Position numbers and translations under genes: made by a program. A stretch of DNA of 64,000 nt, from assembly GCA_009192285.1 (NCBI GenBank), contig WBVU01000003.1:4495973-4559972 (forward strand), in the 5' to 3' direction. This DNA is from Morchella semilibera. Taxonomy: Eukaryota > Ascomycota > Pezizomycetes > Pezizales > Morchellaceae. Of this stretch, positions 47,291-58,647 are shown in pieces (the stretch's first letter is position 1; every line of letters starts with the position of its first letter). The notes beneath the pieces are model-generated. The model saw nothing but the letters and a program-made list of their open reading frames with translations. It had not been told where the DNA came from and did not search any database.

Positions 47291-48019
47291 CAAAGTTATA
47301 GCTAGCACTCTGTGATCAGATCCTGTATCGTTGGACAGGGGGAGCCATTCCTTGATGAGGGAGCTGGCCCTGAGGTTGGCGAAAGCGAGGTCAATAACCC
47401 CGTGTCGTTGTAAGTGGGTTGGTGAGATTCTTGTATACACTCCTGGGTTATTGACTAGGGGGTACGCGAATTGTGAAGCAGCGTCAAAGTAGGGTTGTGA
47501 TAGGTTTAGCTCCCTGGATGAAAAGGAGCGAAGAGGATCTGCTTGTGGAGAGTGAATATTGAAGTCCCCGAGAGCAATTGTTGGGTTGTGAGAGTAAAGG
47601 AAAATATCCTTCGGGTCGACAGAGCGGATATGAGATGCATTTTGACGCTTATAAATATTAATAATATTAACCGTTGAGTAGGAGGTCGCCGAGCTTTTAA
47701 GAAAAATATTGGCTGAAACAAGATCACCGCGGGCTGATGGAATAACAGATGCGGAGTTCTTTTCTAGTAGAGAATTGGCAATATAAAAACATACTGAAAT
47801 TTTATCCGTAGGGAGAGTAGGCGTAGGTGAGTACAGTGTAAACGAAGGAGTAGAGAGCGGTTTTCCGTTAAAGAGCGGAGGTTCTTGCACGGCTACTACG
47901 TGGAAAGCTTGAACCATTGAAAGAGAAAAGAGAGTTATAAACACAAGATTGCTCCCAGTGCAGTTGTGTTGGATAATGCGGAGAAAAGACAGACTTTGAT
48001 TTCGAATGTTATTCACCAT
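47291..48019 (-). pseudogene. LINE (Tad-like) ORF2, endonuclease domain only
   Basis: Begins at 48019, overlapping the ORF1 stop (TAAATG). The protein has apurinic-type endonuclease motifs: VVAVQEPPLFNGKP, NIINIYKRQ, IALGDFNIHSPQ, and SDHRVLAITL. The frame is cut at the LTR-A boundary, so reverse transcriptase and the 3' end are missing. Non-LTR elements of this kind insert by target-primed reverse transcription; this copy cannot. Confidence 0.88.
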
Positions 48020-50151
48020 TTAAACGGTGCGGGTAGTCGATTCAAGGGAAATATCCATTGGGCCGGCAAGGGTCTGGGACTCCTTGGGGGCGGTGCTTTT
48101 CTTGGGGCGTTGGGGGCAGGTGGGAGCGGTGGCATGGTGGTCGGCCGAGCAGTTGGCACAATTAGGGGGAGAGGCGGGGCAGCAATTAGCGATAGGCTTA
48201 GAGGCCCCTGCGCAGTTGGAGCCCCGACACCTATGTTGGGCCCTTGTGCGTGGTTCGATGCAAATGGGGCAGGTAGATTCCTTTTCTTTACAGCCTTGTT
48301 GGGCGTGGCCGAATTTCTGGCAGTTACGGCATTGAGTCTGAGGGGATGCTGACCACATAGGGGTGCAGCGGCGTGGGCAAGAAAAGAGGCAGATGGTGGA
48401 ACCAATGGTTGCGGCTTCCTCAGCGGCCCGGGTAACTGTGGCAACAATGGTGGATGTGTTCTTGGCATTGCGGGAGGCAACGTCCTTATTTAGGAATCTG
48501 GTAGCGGTGGGTGTAATGCCGGTTGCGAACCTCACTTCTTCCGGGAAGGACTTATACAAAGCTGCCTTATCGGGGAAGTTGAAGAGGGGAACGCCGTGGA
48601 TTGCAATATTGACATCGGTGGGAGCGGGGCGGAATATGCTATGTCCCGGCGTCTTGGCATCTGTCCCGACAGTTCGGTGGGCAGTGTACGGTTGTGGTTG
48701 TTGGGGAAATGTTAAGCGAGAGCAGGGAATGCGAGGTGGAGGGTGTCGTCATAGGTTTCTAGGAGGTTCGATGGCGTGATGGATTGGTAATGTAAATAGC
48801 GGAGATGGTGGAGAGGATTACGAGGTGTGGTAGCGACGGGTTTCTATGGGATTCTGTGGATGATGATATGTAGTCTTGGCGGACTGGTGGAGGAGGTATG
48901 TTAAATAGCGGGGATAGATGTTTTCCTTAGTTCTTTCTTTCTTTTCTCTCTGTCTCGTCTTCCTGTTATTTCGGTACATAGGAATCTACTCCTATTTCTA
49001 AAGCCATAGTCTCTCGTACCAAAGACTCGATCCTCTGACAAGAGGAAACTCATAGTATCTCTCATCGTTCTCGTTGAGGTCCCTTCGGTCCTCACTTTTT
49101 CTGCTCTGTGCTCTTGTGCCCTTGTCCTTGTCCTTGCCTTTGTCTGCGCCGGTGCCGGTGCTTGTGCCTGCCTGGCGTTGTCCCTGTCTTCATCGGCCCC
49201 CTCATCGAGTACACTGTGCTCCTCGAGTTCCTCTACGTCATTATTGTCATCTTCTTCTTTGCGTCGGGTTACTCCATCACATGCTAGCTGGGTTGGCGGG
49301 GGAATTGATCCTGGTGTTTATAAGAGTAGTGAAGGTCTCAAAAAAAGAATTATAGAATGAAGAGGGGACCGATGGGTGAGCGAGGATCGAGACCGAGCCT
49401 CTGCTGTTGACTGTGGCGGATAGCGATGTATAAGGGGCTGAGACTCCACTCTTCTCCAGAGCCTTGGCTAGGATGGAGGGGATCTCGCCTGCGAGGCGTT
49501 CAGGGTGGGGAAGGAGTTCTGGGGTAGCCCTGGAGGCAAAGAAGCAGCGTTGGGCGGTTGGAAGAGGTCTTGGAGGGAACTGTCCTTGGGGTCCTGTTCC
49601 TTGGGCCTGTCCTTTGCCTTTTCCTTTTCCTTTTGCTGCTTTCTGAGCATATGTCTCCGGGATCTCAGGGACTAGGGGGCGCGTGGCGGCGCGTTTAATT
49701 TTGGCTCTGTGGTTCTCTTCAGCCCAGGCGGCGGCGTCGCGAGCGGCGCGGGGTGTTTTGGCTGGAGGGCGGGCGTTGCTGGGGGGGTGGTGGGTTTGTC
49801 GAGTTTTGCTGACAGCCTATCAAGAGTGTTTGAGATTCTGATCATCTCTTGTTGCTCAGAAAAGGAGAGTGGGAGGTTCTGTGGGGTGGAGATTTCTTGG
49901 ACTCTCTTATCGAGGACGTCTACGTCTTGTTGGAGGGCTTTGATGTCGCCTGCGATTGAGCTGGTGTTGCGGGCGATGCCACACAGAAGGGAGATAATGA
50001 GTTTCATCTCATCAAAGGTATTCTGATTATTGAGAATGGTTTGAGCAGAGGTAGAGAGGAAAGAGTTTTCTCTTTGGAAGGTAATGGCCTCATCCAACTG
50101 ACTGTTGGTCAGGAGGGTGAGGATTTCTTGGGTTGGGGTGGGGCTTGGCAT
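48020..50151 (-). pseudogene. LINE (Tad-like) ORF1, split by a solo LTR
   Basis: Starts MPSPTPTQEILTLLTNSQLD at 50151; a coiled-coil-like N-terminal part, then Pro-rich sequence. One in-frame TAG near 49670 (CAG expected). The frame continues to the insertion of a 640-bp solo LTR (48642-49281) and resumes at 48641 with FRPAPTDVNIAIHGVPLFNF. Near the end are zinc knuckles: CRNCQKFGHAQQGC and two further Cys/His groups (CPICIEPRTRAQHRC, CANCSADHHATAPTC), as in fungal LINE ORF1 nucleic-acid chaperones. ORF2 follows with overlap. Confidence 0.85.
48642..49281 (+). mobile_element. Solo LTR-B with perfect 5-bp target duplication
   Basis: TGTCCCGGCGTCTTGGCATC ... ACTCCATCACA. The flanks are TGCTA on both sides (48637-48641, 49282-49286). 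Inserted into LINE ORF1, so it is younger than the LINE. Frames inside (Leu/Ser/Arg-rich) are not genes. Confidence 0.9.
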
Positions 50152-50367
50152 TTTGAAGCCTAATAGTTAAAGACTTTTGTGCCTGTGTAACCTGGTTGCT
50201 TTGTAAAATTTGGTGGTTTATTTCAAAAACTGAGGACTTAGCGGGGAAGAAGGACGTAGGAATTCTGAGTTCATCCCGCACATGCTATCAAGAGTTAATG
50301 GACAGGAAAAAGCAAAGAGGTAGAGATGATAGCGGTTACTTGGGTTGACCTTGCTCTATGAGCTGGT

Positions 50368-50990
50368 TGTGACGGAGTATTCGAGACGCAAGGTAACAGA
50401 TGGCAACGATGATGCAGAAGGACTCAAGGAGCATAGCCAGTACAACAAGAATACTGACTAGAACAGGGAGAACACCGGGTGGGCACAAGTACAGACACCA
50501 GCGAGAGCAAAGGCAAGATAGGCACAGAACAGGGAGAGTGAGGACTGGATAGATCTCAACTTATACAATGAGAGATACTATAGGTGTCCTCATTTACTTA
50601 TGGTAGCTTTCAAGAACATGTAGACTATAGCTTTGGGGATAGGAATATATTCGTATATAAAGAGATAACAAGAAGATGAACCAGAGAGAAAAGAAAGAAA
50701 GAACTAAGAAAAACATCTACGTCTACTATTTATCACTCTCTCCCGCTAGTCCAATATGACTCATGCATCAGCTCATAGAAATCTATAAAAATTCACAGCA
50801 ACTACACCTCGTATTCCTTCCCACCACCTCACCAAATCCCATTACCAATACTCCCTGCAACTAAACCTCATAGAACCTAATCACGACATCCCCACCTTAT
50901 CTCACCTCTTCTCAGCTTTATATAACTCTTTCTGTTACAATAGCGCTATTACTACCGAACCATCTGGAACAATACCAAGATGCCGGGACA
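50368..50990 (-). mobile_element. LTR-B, inverted copy
   Basis: Begins TGTGACGGAGTATTCG and ends AAGATGCCGGGACA, the reverse complement of LTR-B ends. I see no matching 5-bp flanks, so it may be one end of a rearranged element. Confidence 0.75.
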
Positions 50991-51370
50991 GCAAGTAAGC
51001 GGTGGCAGAGTAGTAGAGATGAGAACTTAGCATATCATTGAGTCAGTATTGGAAAACAGCTGCTGCAATTGTGAGGCTAAAAGACATAAGTGTATATTCA
51101 AGGTATCTGTAGCAAGTGCGGGGCGTTGTCTTCCTTTCGTCTCCCAACAGTCTTCCATGTCTCCTGGGAGTCTCCTGCGACTCCTGGATATTTTTTGAAT
51201 CTCCTGAGTCTCAGGAGACATTAGGGGATACATGAAGTTTTACTGATGCTGAAGATAAGCCTATTGTCTCAACATTTTAGCATCGGTCCCGATGGATTAG
51301 TATTAGTAGCGATGTTATGATTAATGGAGTTTTGCTAAACAGAAATGTGTTGAGATGAGGTGAGGTTGAC
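50991..51370. other. Repeat debris between LTRs
   Basis: Contains a diverged 137-bp MITE copy (about 51112-51248, right end TACTGATG) and a short LTR-B start fragment from about 51258 (CAACATTTTAGCATCGGTCCC). No gene. Confidence 0.5.
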
Positions 51371-51885
51371 TGTCCCGACATCTTGGCATCGGTTCCGAGG
51401 GTTCAATCGTCGAAGCGCTGATGTAACTAATGAAAGAATATTAAGCGAAGGAAGGATGCAACAAGGTAGATGTGTCGCCATTAGGTTCTATGAGATTCTA
51501 TGGCTTGATGGATTTGTAATATAATTAGAGAAAATAGTGGAGAGGAATACAAGATGTGGTTGCGATAGATTTTTATAGGTTTCTATGGACGAAGGTATGA
51601 GTCATAACGGACTGGCGGAGGAGGGTGTTAAATAGCGTTGGAAAACCTTTCCTTTGGTTCTTTTCTTTCTTTCTTCTCTGTCTCGTCTTCCTGTTATCTC
51701 GATACATAGGAATATACTCCTATTCATAGCTATAGTTTCTACTCTTCAAACTCGCATTCGCAGGAGGCAACCCTATAGTCCTCTTGATTCTCGCCCGGGT
51801 TCTTACCTAGTCATCGCTTTCTCTGCTCTGCCCTGCTCTGCGCCCTCTGCTTCTGCCCTTGCCTTTTCTTTTGGCCGTACCTGTG

Positions 51886-52516
51886 TGTCCCGGCGTTTTA
51901 GCATCAATCCCGAGGGTTTGGTAGTCGAAGCGCTGTTGTGATTGTTTAGGAATGGTGAAGCGAAGAAGGGATGTGCTAAGAGTGGGGTGTCGTCATTTGA
52001 TTCTAGCAGGTTCAATGGCGTGATGGATTTGTAATGTAAATAGCGGAAATAGTGGGGAGGAATACGAAGTGTGGTAGCGATGGGTTTCTATGAGATTCCC
52101 TAAGCCAAAGCGTGAGTCATAGCGGACTATTGGAGGAGATGTGTTAAATAGCGGGGTTAGATGTTTTCCTTAGTTCTTTCTTTCTTTTCTCTCTGTTTCG
52201 TCTTCCTGTTATTTCGATACATAGGAATCTACTCCTATTTCTAAGCCATAGTCTCTCGTATCCAAAACTCTGTCCTCTAGAACGAGGAAATCCATAGTAC
52301 CTCTCATCATTCTCGTTGAGGTCCATTCGGTCATCACTTCCCCTGCCCGGCGCCCTTGTGCCTTTGTCCTTACCTTTGCCTTTGCCGGTGCCTGTGCTTG
52401 TGCCTGCCTGGTGCTGCCTTTGTCTTCGTCGGTCTCCTCGTCGCTTAGGCTGTGCTCTTCGAGTCCGTTTGCGTCATCATTGTCATCTTCTTTTTGCGTT
52501 AGGTTACTCCATCACA
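51886..52516 (+). mobile_element. LTR-B inserted in the outer LTR-B
   Basis: TGTCCCGGCGTTTTAGCATC ... TTACTCCATCACA. Flanks CTGTG and CTGCG (4 of 5 bases), interrupting the GCC-TGTGC stretch of the host LTR. Confidence 0.8.
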
Positions 52517-52546
52517 CTGCGCTTGCGCCCGCCTGGCTTTCTTTTC

Positions 52547-53174
52547 TGTGACGGAGTAACTGGATGCAAAGTAGAAGATGACAATGATGACGCAGGAGGA
52601 CTCAAGGAGCACAGCCAACGTAACAAGAAGACCGACGAAGACAGAAACTGCGTCGAGCAAGTATAGGCCCAGACACCGGCAAAGGCAAACGCAAAAGCAA
52701 AGGCACTAGGGCGCAGAGCAGAGAGAGTGAGGACCGGATGGACCTCAACGAGAACAATAAGAGGTACTATAGGTTTCCTCGGAAGAGGACAGAATCTTGA
52801 GTGCAAGGAACTATGGCTTGGAAATAGGAGTAAATTCCTATATACCGAGGTAACAGGAAGACGAGACAGAGAGGAAAGAAAGGAGGAATTAAGGAAACAT
52901 CTATACCTGCTATTAACACCTCTTCTACACCAGTTCGCTATGACTCACACATTCACTTACAAAAACTCATAGAAATCTGTCGCAACCACACCTCGTATTT
53001 CTCTCCACCATCTTGCCAATTCCTATTACCAATCCATCACGCTATCGAACCTCATAGAACCTAATGACGACATCCCCACCTCATCTCACCCCGTCTTCGC
53101 TTAATCTATCTCCATCCATCGCAACCGCGCTACGACTACCAAACCATCAGAACCAATGCCAAGACACTGAGACA
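52547..53174 (-). mobile_element. Second LTR-B nested in the outer LTR-B, inverted
   Basis: TGTGACGGAGTAACTGG ... GACACTGAGACA. Flanks TTTTC and TTTTT (4 of 5). Confidence 0.8.
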
Positions 53175-53274
53175 TTTTTGTCCTTGTCAGTGTCCTCGCT
53201 GTACTGGCTGTGCTCTTCGAGCCCTTTTGTGTCATCGTTGTCATCTGTAACGTTACATTGGGTTTCTCCGTCAC

Positions 53275-53644
53275 ATTGGTGTTATTAGAATCTATAAGAT
53301 TTGGTTGCATAATGGATTTATAATATAGTTTGGAGAGATGGTAGAGACGAATACATCAGTAAGACTTCATTTGTCCCCTGATGTCTCCTGAGCCTCAGGA
53401 GACTGAAAAAATATCCGGGAGTCTCAGGAGACTCTCGGGAGACCCGAGAGACTGTTCGGAGACTCCAGTCACAATTTGAGTTTGCTGATATACCAAGTGT
53501 GGTTACAACAGTGTTATATTGGATTCTATGTACTGAGTCATAATAAATAGGAGAGGGAGATTTTAAATAGCAAGTGTAGATATTTTTCTTTGTTCTCTCC
53601 TCTTTTTTCTCTTCGTCTCATCTTCCTGTCATCTTGATATATAG
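53275..53644 (+). repeat. LTR-B-related sequence with a 137-bp MITE inside
   Basis: Matches the LTR-B interior (boxes around TTCTATGTACTGAGTCATAA and TTCCTGTCATCTTGATATAT) and appears to continue beyond the large insertion at 62611. A MITE occupies 53354-53490. Confidence 0.6.
53354..53490 (-). mobile_element. 137-bp MITE (family M3)
   Basis: Runs CATCAGTAAGACTTC ... TTTGCTGATA, inverted relative to the 54267 copy. 2-bp duplication TA (53352-53353, 53491-53492); without it the LTR reads GAATACCAAGTGTGG as in other copies. Confidence 0.85.
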
Positions 53645-53932
53645 TATGATGGAGTAATCTGACGCAAAGTAGAAGATAACAGTGATGACGCAGAAGGACT
53701 TGAGGAGCACAGCTAGCGTGACGAGGAAACCGACGAAGATAGGGATGATGTCAGGTGGGCACGAGTACAGGCACCAGTGAAGGCAAAGACAAGGGCAAAG
53801 GCATAAGGACACAAGACAGAGAGAGTGAAGACCAGATGGACCTCAACGGGAACGATGGAAGGTGCTATGAGTTTTCCTCTTGAGGAGGACAAGATCTTTA
53901 AGGCAAGAAACTATGGCTTGAGAATAGGAATA
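53645..53932 (-). mobile_element. Left part of an inverted LTR-B split by the chromovirus
   Basis: Begins TATGATGGAGTAATCTG and runs to GAGAATAGGAATA, where the element starting at 53933 is inserted. The right part is 62317-62610. Together they make one LTR-B of normal layout. Confidence 0.75.
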
Positions 53933-54266
53933 TGTCCCGCCGTCTTGGCATCAGTCCCGAGGGTTTGGTAGTTGAAGCGCTGTTATGATTGTTAGGGTAA
54001 TGCTAAGCGAGGAAGGGGTGAGTTAAGGAGGGGGTGTCATCATTGGATTCTAGGAGGTTCGATGGTGTCATGGATTTGTCATTTAAATAGCAGAAATGGT
54101 GGGCAGGAGTACGAGGTGTGGTTGCGATAGATTTCCATGAGTTTCCATGAGCTGACGTAAGAGTCTTAGCGGACTGGTGAAGGAGTGGTGTTAAATAGCG
54201 GAGATAGATGTTTTTCTTAGTTCTTTCTTTCTTTTCTTTCAGTCTCTTCTTTCTGTCATCTCAGTA

Positions 54267-54403
54267 CATCAGCAAACTCAACTTATGACTGGAGTCTCCC
54301 AACAGTCTCCCGGGACTCCTGAGAGTCTCCTGAGACTCCAGGAGATTTTTTGAGTCTCTTGAGACTCAGGAGACATTAGGAGACAAATGAAGTTTTGCTG
54401 ATG
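54267..54403 (+). mobile_element. 137-bp MITE (M3) in the 5' LTR
   Basis: CATCAGCAAACTCAACTTAT ... TTTTGCTGATG. TA duplicated (54265-54266, 54404-54405); the empty site in the 3' LTR confirms it. The interior is a chain of GTCTCC/GAGTCTC units forming a long imperfect palindrome. Confidence 0.9.
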
Positions 54404-54485
54404 TACATAGGAATATACTCCTATTTCCAAGCCATAGTTTCTCGCCTCCAAGATCTCGTCCTCTTCAAGGAAAAGACTCATAGTA

Positions 54486-54622
54486 CATCAGCAAACTCAA
54501 CTTGTGATTGGAGTCTCCCAACAGTCTCCCAGGTCTCCTGAGAGTCTCATGAGACTCCTGGTTATTTGTTGAGTCTCCTGAAGCTCATGAGACATCAGGA
54601 GACAAATGAAGTCTTGCTGATG
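54486..54622 (+). mobile_element. 137-bp MITE (M3), second copy in the 5' LTR
   Basis: Same ends; TA duplicated (54484-54485, 54623-54624). The 3' LTR has the undisturbed CTCATAGTACCTCTCATC at this point. Confidence 0.9.
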
Positions 54623-54903
54623 TACTTCACATCATTCTCGTTGAGGTCTATCCAGTCCTCACTCTTTCTGTCCTGTGCCCTTGTGCCTTTGCCCTCGCCT
54701 TTGCCTTCTCCAGTAAGTGTGCTTATGCCTGCTGTTCGTTGTTCTTGTTTTCGTCGGTCTTCTCGTCGCACTGGCTGTGTTCTTCGAGTTCTTTTGTGTC
54801 ATAATTGGCATCTTCTTCTTTGCGTCGGTTTACTCCGTTACAATAAGACGAGATCATTCTTACTCGACTGGCATAGTACGAGTTCCTCGCACCATAGTCT
54901 ACC

Positions 54904-56143
54904 ATGACCGCCCCCACTACCAATGCATTTGATTATCAAAAGCTCCATACGGATCTCGAAGAGTTCTTTGTCGCTCACCCTCAAGTGGACCCGCCGCAAC
55001 GGAGGAAGCGAAGTAAGCGTATGCCCTCCTCCAAAGAGCGCACAGAGGGGTTCAGCAATATGCCGTTGACCTCACCACCCACCATGGAGAGACAGAATAA
55101 GGACGGGCCGAGTTCCATAAGGAAATCCAGGGATTACGAGCTAAGATCAAAAAGTTGCAAGAAGGAGTCAAGAGAGGTTTAGAGGAGATCCACGATGACT
55201 TAACCAAGTCATCCAAGTCAGAGAAACTCCCCGACCCGGAGAAATGCCGGGGCAATCACAAGACCCTCAGAACCTTTCAGAGACAATTATAGATTAAGCT
55301 CACGGCAAATTGTGATCGCTTTCCTACCTCGGCCCAACAACTCGCGTATTCTATTTCTCGACTGGAGGGACCAGCGGCGTATCAATTTCTTGCCTATATT
55401 ACGGACGAAGGAATCGCCCTTGATTTCATGACGGAGTTTTTTGAAATTTTGGATAATGCTTTTGGGGATCCAGATCGCGCTGCTAACGCTGTTTGCAATT
55501 TGAGGGAGATCATGTAGCGCCAATGTACCTTTTCTGAGTACTTTGCGGAGTTCCAGCGGTATGTTGCCGACTCTGAGTTCAACGAGACGGCTAAGATCGA
55601 ATGTCTTTGGAAGGCCTTAATCAGGAGTTGATGGCCCTAATGATTCAAAATGAAACTCCGGCAACGATTAAGAACTGTAGACTTCTCCTGCAACTGTTGG
55701 ATAATAAACAAAGGGCACTACAAGCCAGGATGGGGAGGTTTAGATTTCAGATTCCCAGCGGCCCTGCTCCTCGTCCCTTTGCCTGTCGCCCACCTATTGC
55801 ATCTACAACATCTCCAGTCGTATGAGGACCACCCCAACTACCACCGAAGAATGCTGCGCCAGCGGCCCATCCTTCCTATACGCCCGGAGGAGCGGTTCCT
55901 ATGGATTTGTCCAATAGACGTCGTCGCCTGGACCTCAGGGAAAGGGAAGTACGGCGTATGGAGAATCGTTGTTATTATTGTGGAGGGGTTGGACATTTGG
56001 TTAGAGATTGTATACTTTCGCCCTCGGGGAGGGCAGCACCTAGGATGAGGGGAGCATTGTTGGAAGCGAAGAAGGAAAAGAAGGAAAAAGAGGAGGATGT
56101 ATCGTCGGATGAGGAGGAGTTAAAAGATTCGTCTCTGGCCTAG
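54904..56143 (+). pseudogene. Chromovirus gag, degenerate
   Basis: Starts MTAPTTNAFDYQKLHTDLEE 61 bp after the LTR. The capsid-like part (FPTSAQQLAYSISRLEGPAA, then DNAFGDPDRAANAVCNLREI) has a TAG and frameshifts; the zinc knuckle CYYCGGVGHLVRDC is intact near 55973. Ends with an acidic Lys/Glu tail. At least two frame changes make it non-functional. Confidence 0.85.
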
Positions 56144-56255
56144 GCGGTATAGCCCAGGTACCTCCAAAAGTTTTCTCTAAAGTGTCTGTTTCAACGTTTT
56201 CAGTATTAGAAGGGGAGATGGATGGGAATCAATTGATTGTAGTCTGTTCTATTTT

Positions 56256-56707
56256 TATCACGGGGTGAAACGGAGGGTGGAGCGAAGCGAGCCAAGGTAC
56301 ACTACCGAGTTGGGACGTAACAGTAATATCCGAAGCGGGGCGGGACGAGACTATGGAGCGAGACGAAATACGAAGTAGAACAAAAGAATCGAATATATTC
56401 GAAAGGACTACAAACTCCTGAGGATAGGAAGGTTGCGTGAAGAGGAAAGAAAGGAAACTATCTACAAGCGAGGGCAAGGCCCATATATATATATCACACC
56501 ACCCGACCCGATCACTAACCCGAGTAACCCTGTCCGGAACCCCATAGAATCTCCCAAGACCCCTATCTCCGAATACTACATTATCCCCTAAACCCGAGCC
56601 CCTACTTCCGAACCGAACCCCTGATACCGAAACCCAAAGAACTTTAAGAAACCCCTGACTAATCCTTCTTCCCACAACACCACTCAACCAAGCACTACGC
56701 CGTGATA
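56256..56707 (-). mobile_element. Solo LTR-C (452 bp) in pol, perfect 5-bp duplication
   Basis: Ends TATCACGG and CCGTGATA are inverted to each other. Flanks ATTTT on both sides (56251-56255, 56708-56712). It shares the TATCACGGCG terminus with LTR-A in inverse orientation but otherwise differs, so a third family. Removal restores continuity ahead of the protease. Confidence 0.85.
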
Positions 56708-57019
56708 ATTTTGCAAAATAAAAAATCTATTGTACCCACTTACGCCTTGATTGATACTGGAGCGTCGGGATATGCATTTATTGATGAAGACTTTGTGCGC
56801 CGCCATGAACTAAAGATGAAGAATCTGAGGACTGAAAGGGAGATTGATGTGATTGATGGAAGATCTATTGAATCCGGGAAGGTGACTAGGAAGGTGACGT
56901 TGGAATTGGAAATCATTGGACATGTGGAGGAGTGTCCTTTCTTTGTTACAAAGTTAGTACATTATCCAATAGTGATGGGGATACCCTGAATGAGGAAGCA
57001 TGGAGTCTTGATTGACAGT

Positions 57020-57156
57020 CATCAGCAAACTCAACTTATGACTGCAGTCTCCCAACAGTCTCTCAAGTCTCCCAAGAGTCTCCTGAGACTCCTGGAGATC
57101 TTTTGAGTCTCCTGAGGCTCAGGAGACATCAGGAGACAAATGAAGTCTTGCTGATG
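57020..57156 (+). mobile_element. 137-bp MITE (M3) in pol
   Basis: 2-bp duplication GT (57018-57019, 57157-57158). Removing it restores an in-frame reading, Ile-Asp-Ser-Gly-Arg. Confidence 0.9.
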
Positions 57157-57629
57157 GTGGAAGGAATGAGATTCGCTTACAGTCATCACTATGTCTTGAA
57201 CCTTGCATAGCCAACCGCAAACCTATTGTTGCTAGGGGAATTTCAACTCCACCACTGGAAAGGCCAGTTACACATATTTCGGCAGTCACTCCTCGATCGT
57301 TTAAGAAACTCTCTCAGGACCCCACTGTTCAGGTTTACTCGACTACTCTATATGCTGTGAATAAAATATTGGAGATGCCTGCCAACCCCGATGGAACAAT
57401 TCCAATAGACTATCAACTGTTCCGATAATTGTTTGATGAAACGAATGCAGCCAGGCTACCACCACACCGTTCCTACGACGATGAGATAAAGCTACAAGAT
57501 GGAACAGCACCATTCTTTGGTCCTATCTACAGCATGTTGTGGGAAGAGTTGAAGGCGTTGAGGGATTATTTGGCCGATAATTTAAAGAAAGAATTTCTTC
57601 GGTGTAGCATCTCTCCAACCGGCGCCCCC

Positions 57630-58193
57630 TGTTACGGAGCAACGCGGAGGCTACGAACAAGAGGGCTGAAGTACACAACCGAGGCAGGAACAGGGATGGG
57701 GATGAGGGGCAATGGAGGGAGAACCTAACCGAGGAGCAGGGTTGTAGGACAGAGGGTCCGGATGGCCTCTCGGACAAAGTTATGTAAACAAAGATACCAA
57801 TAGATGACACGTACTACCGTCATGGATTATGGTCGAGGCGAAGCGAGGTAAAACGAGGACGGGGCGAGGTACTATGGAAGACCCAAAGGGTTATTGGCAA
57901 AGACTATGGTTATGACGTAGTATATTCAGAACTAAGACACAAGGTAAAACGAAACTAAACCGTAGGGTTGATAACAGGAAGAACACGTAGGAAAGAAAAG
58001 AATAAGAAAAGGATAAAGGAAAGATCCGTAGCAACGTATATATACCCCTCCTAATCCCTGTACAATCATGACTCATAACATCGTGTAATGGAAACCCATA
58101 GAAACTCCAAGAACCCAAAAGGAAATACCACAACCAAAGAAACTCATTCTCGAATATCCTCTTCCTCTACGAAGTCCGTGGTATGCCGTGATA
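57630..58193 (-). mobile_element. Solo LTR-A, inverted, in RT
   Basis: TGTTACGGAGCAACGCGG ... GTATGCCGTGATA, 564 bp. Duplication CCCCC (57625-57629, 58194-58198). It landed on the edge of the MITE at 58198 and is therefore later than that MITE. Confidence 0.85.
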
Positions 58194-58197
58194 CCCC

Positions 58198-58334
58198 CAT
58201 CAGCAAACTCAACTTATGACTGGAGTCTCCCAATATTCTCCCGGGTCTCCTGAGAGTTTCCTGAGACCCCTGAATAATTTTTGAGTTTCCTGAGGCTCAG
58301 GAGACATTAGGAGACAAATGAAGTCTTGCTGATG
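58198..58334 (+). mobile_element. 137-bp MITE (M3) in RT
   Basis: 2-bp duplication CC (58196-58197, 58335-58336). After removal of this and the LTR at 57630, RT reads GAP then VLFVKK in frame. Confidence 0.85.
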
Positions 58335-58647
58335 CCTGTACTATTTGTTAAAAAAAACTGATGGATCCCTACGGTTATGCGTTGATTATCGGAAGCTAAA
58401 CGCCATTACAGTTAAGGATCGATACCCTCTTCCCCTTACACCAGAAACTATGGCCAACCTAGCATGGGCGAATTATTTTACCAAGCTGCATCTACGATGG
58501 GGTTATAATCAGATTCGGATAAAAGAGGAGGACGAGTGGAAAATGGCTTTCAGGACGCGCTATGGACACTGGGAATATCTGGTGATGCCCTTTGATTTAA
58601 CCAACGCACCCGCTACTTTTCAACGCTGGATTAATGATATCCTCCGG

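Larger units (their letters stand above)
51371..53274 (+). mobile_element. LTR-B carrying two further LTRs nested inside
   Basis: Starts TGTCCCGACATCTTGGCATC at 51371 and ends CTCCGTCACA at 53274. Its sequence is continuous only if 51886-52516 and 52547-53174, with their duplications, are removed. Left and right flanks (TTGAC/TTGGT) are only partly alike. Confidence 0.75.
53933..54842 (+). repeat. 5' LTR (LTR-B) with two MITE insertions
   Basis: TGTCCCGCCGTCTTGGCATC ... TTACTCCGTTACA, 910 bp. Subtracting two 137-bp MITEs and two 2-bp duplications leaves 632 bp, the exact length of the 3' LTR. Confidence 0.9.

Noticed and set aside
48020-48352. Gly-rich plus-strand frames opposite the LINE ORF1
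   Set aside because: They are antisense shadows of the zinc-knuckle region.
49074-49360. Ser/Leu/Arg-rich frames repeated at 52316, 54566, 62157 and 62755
   Set aside because: The same LTR-B sequence read in several copies; no coding role.
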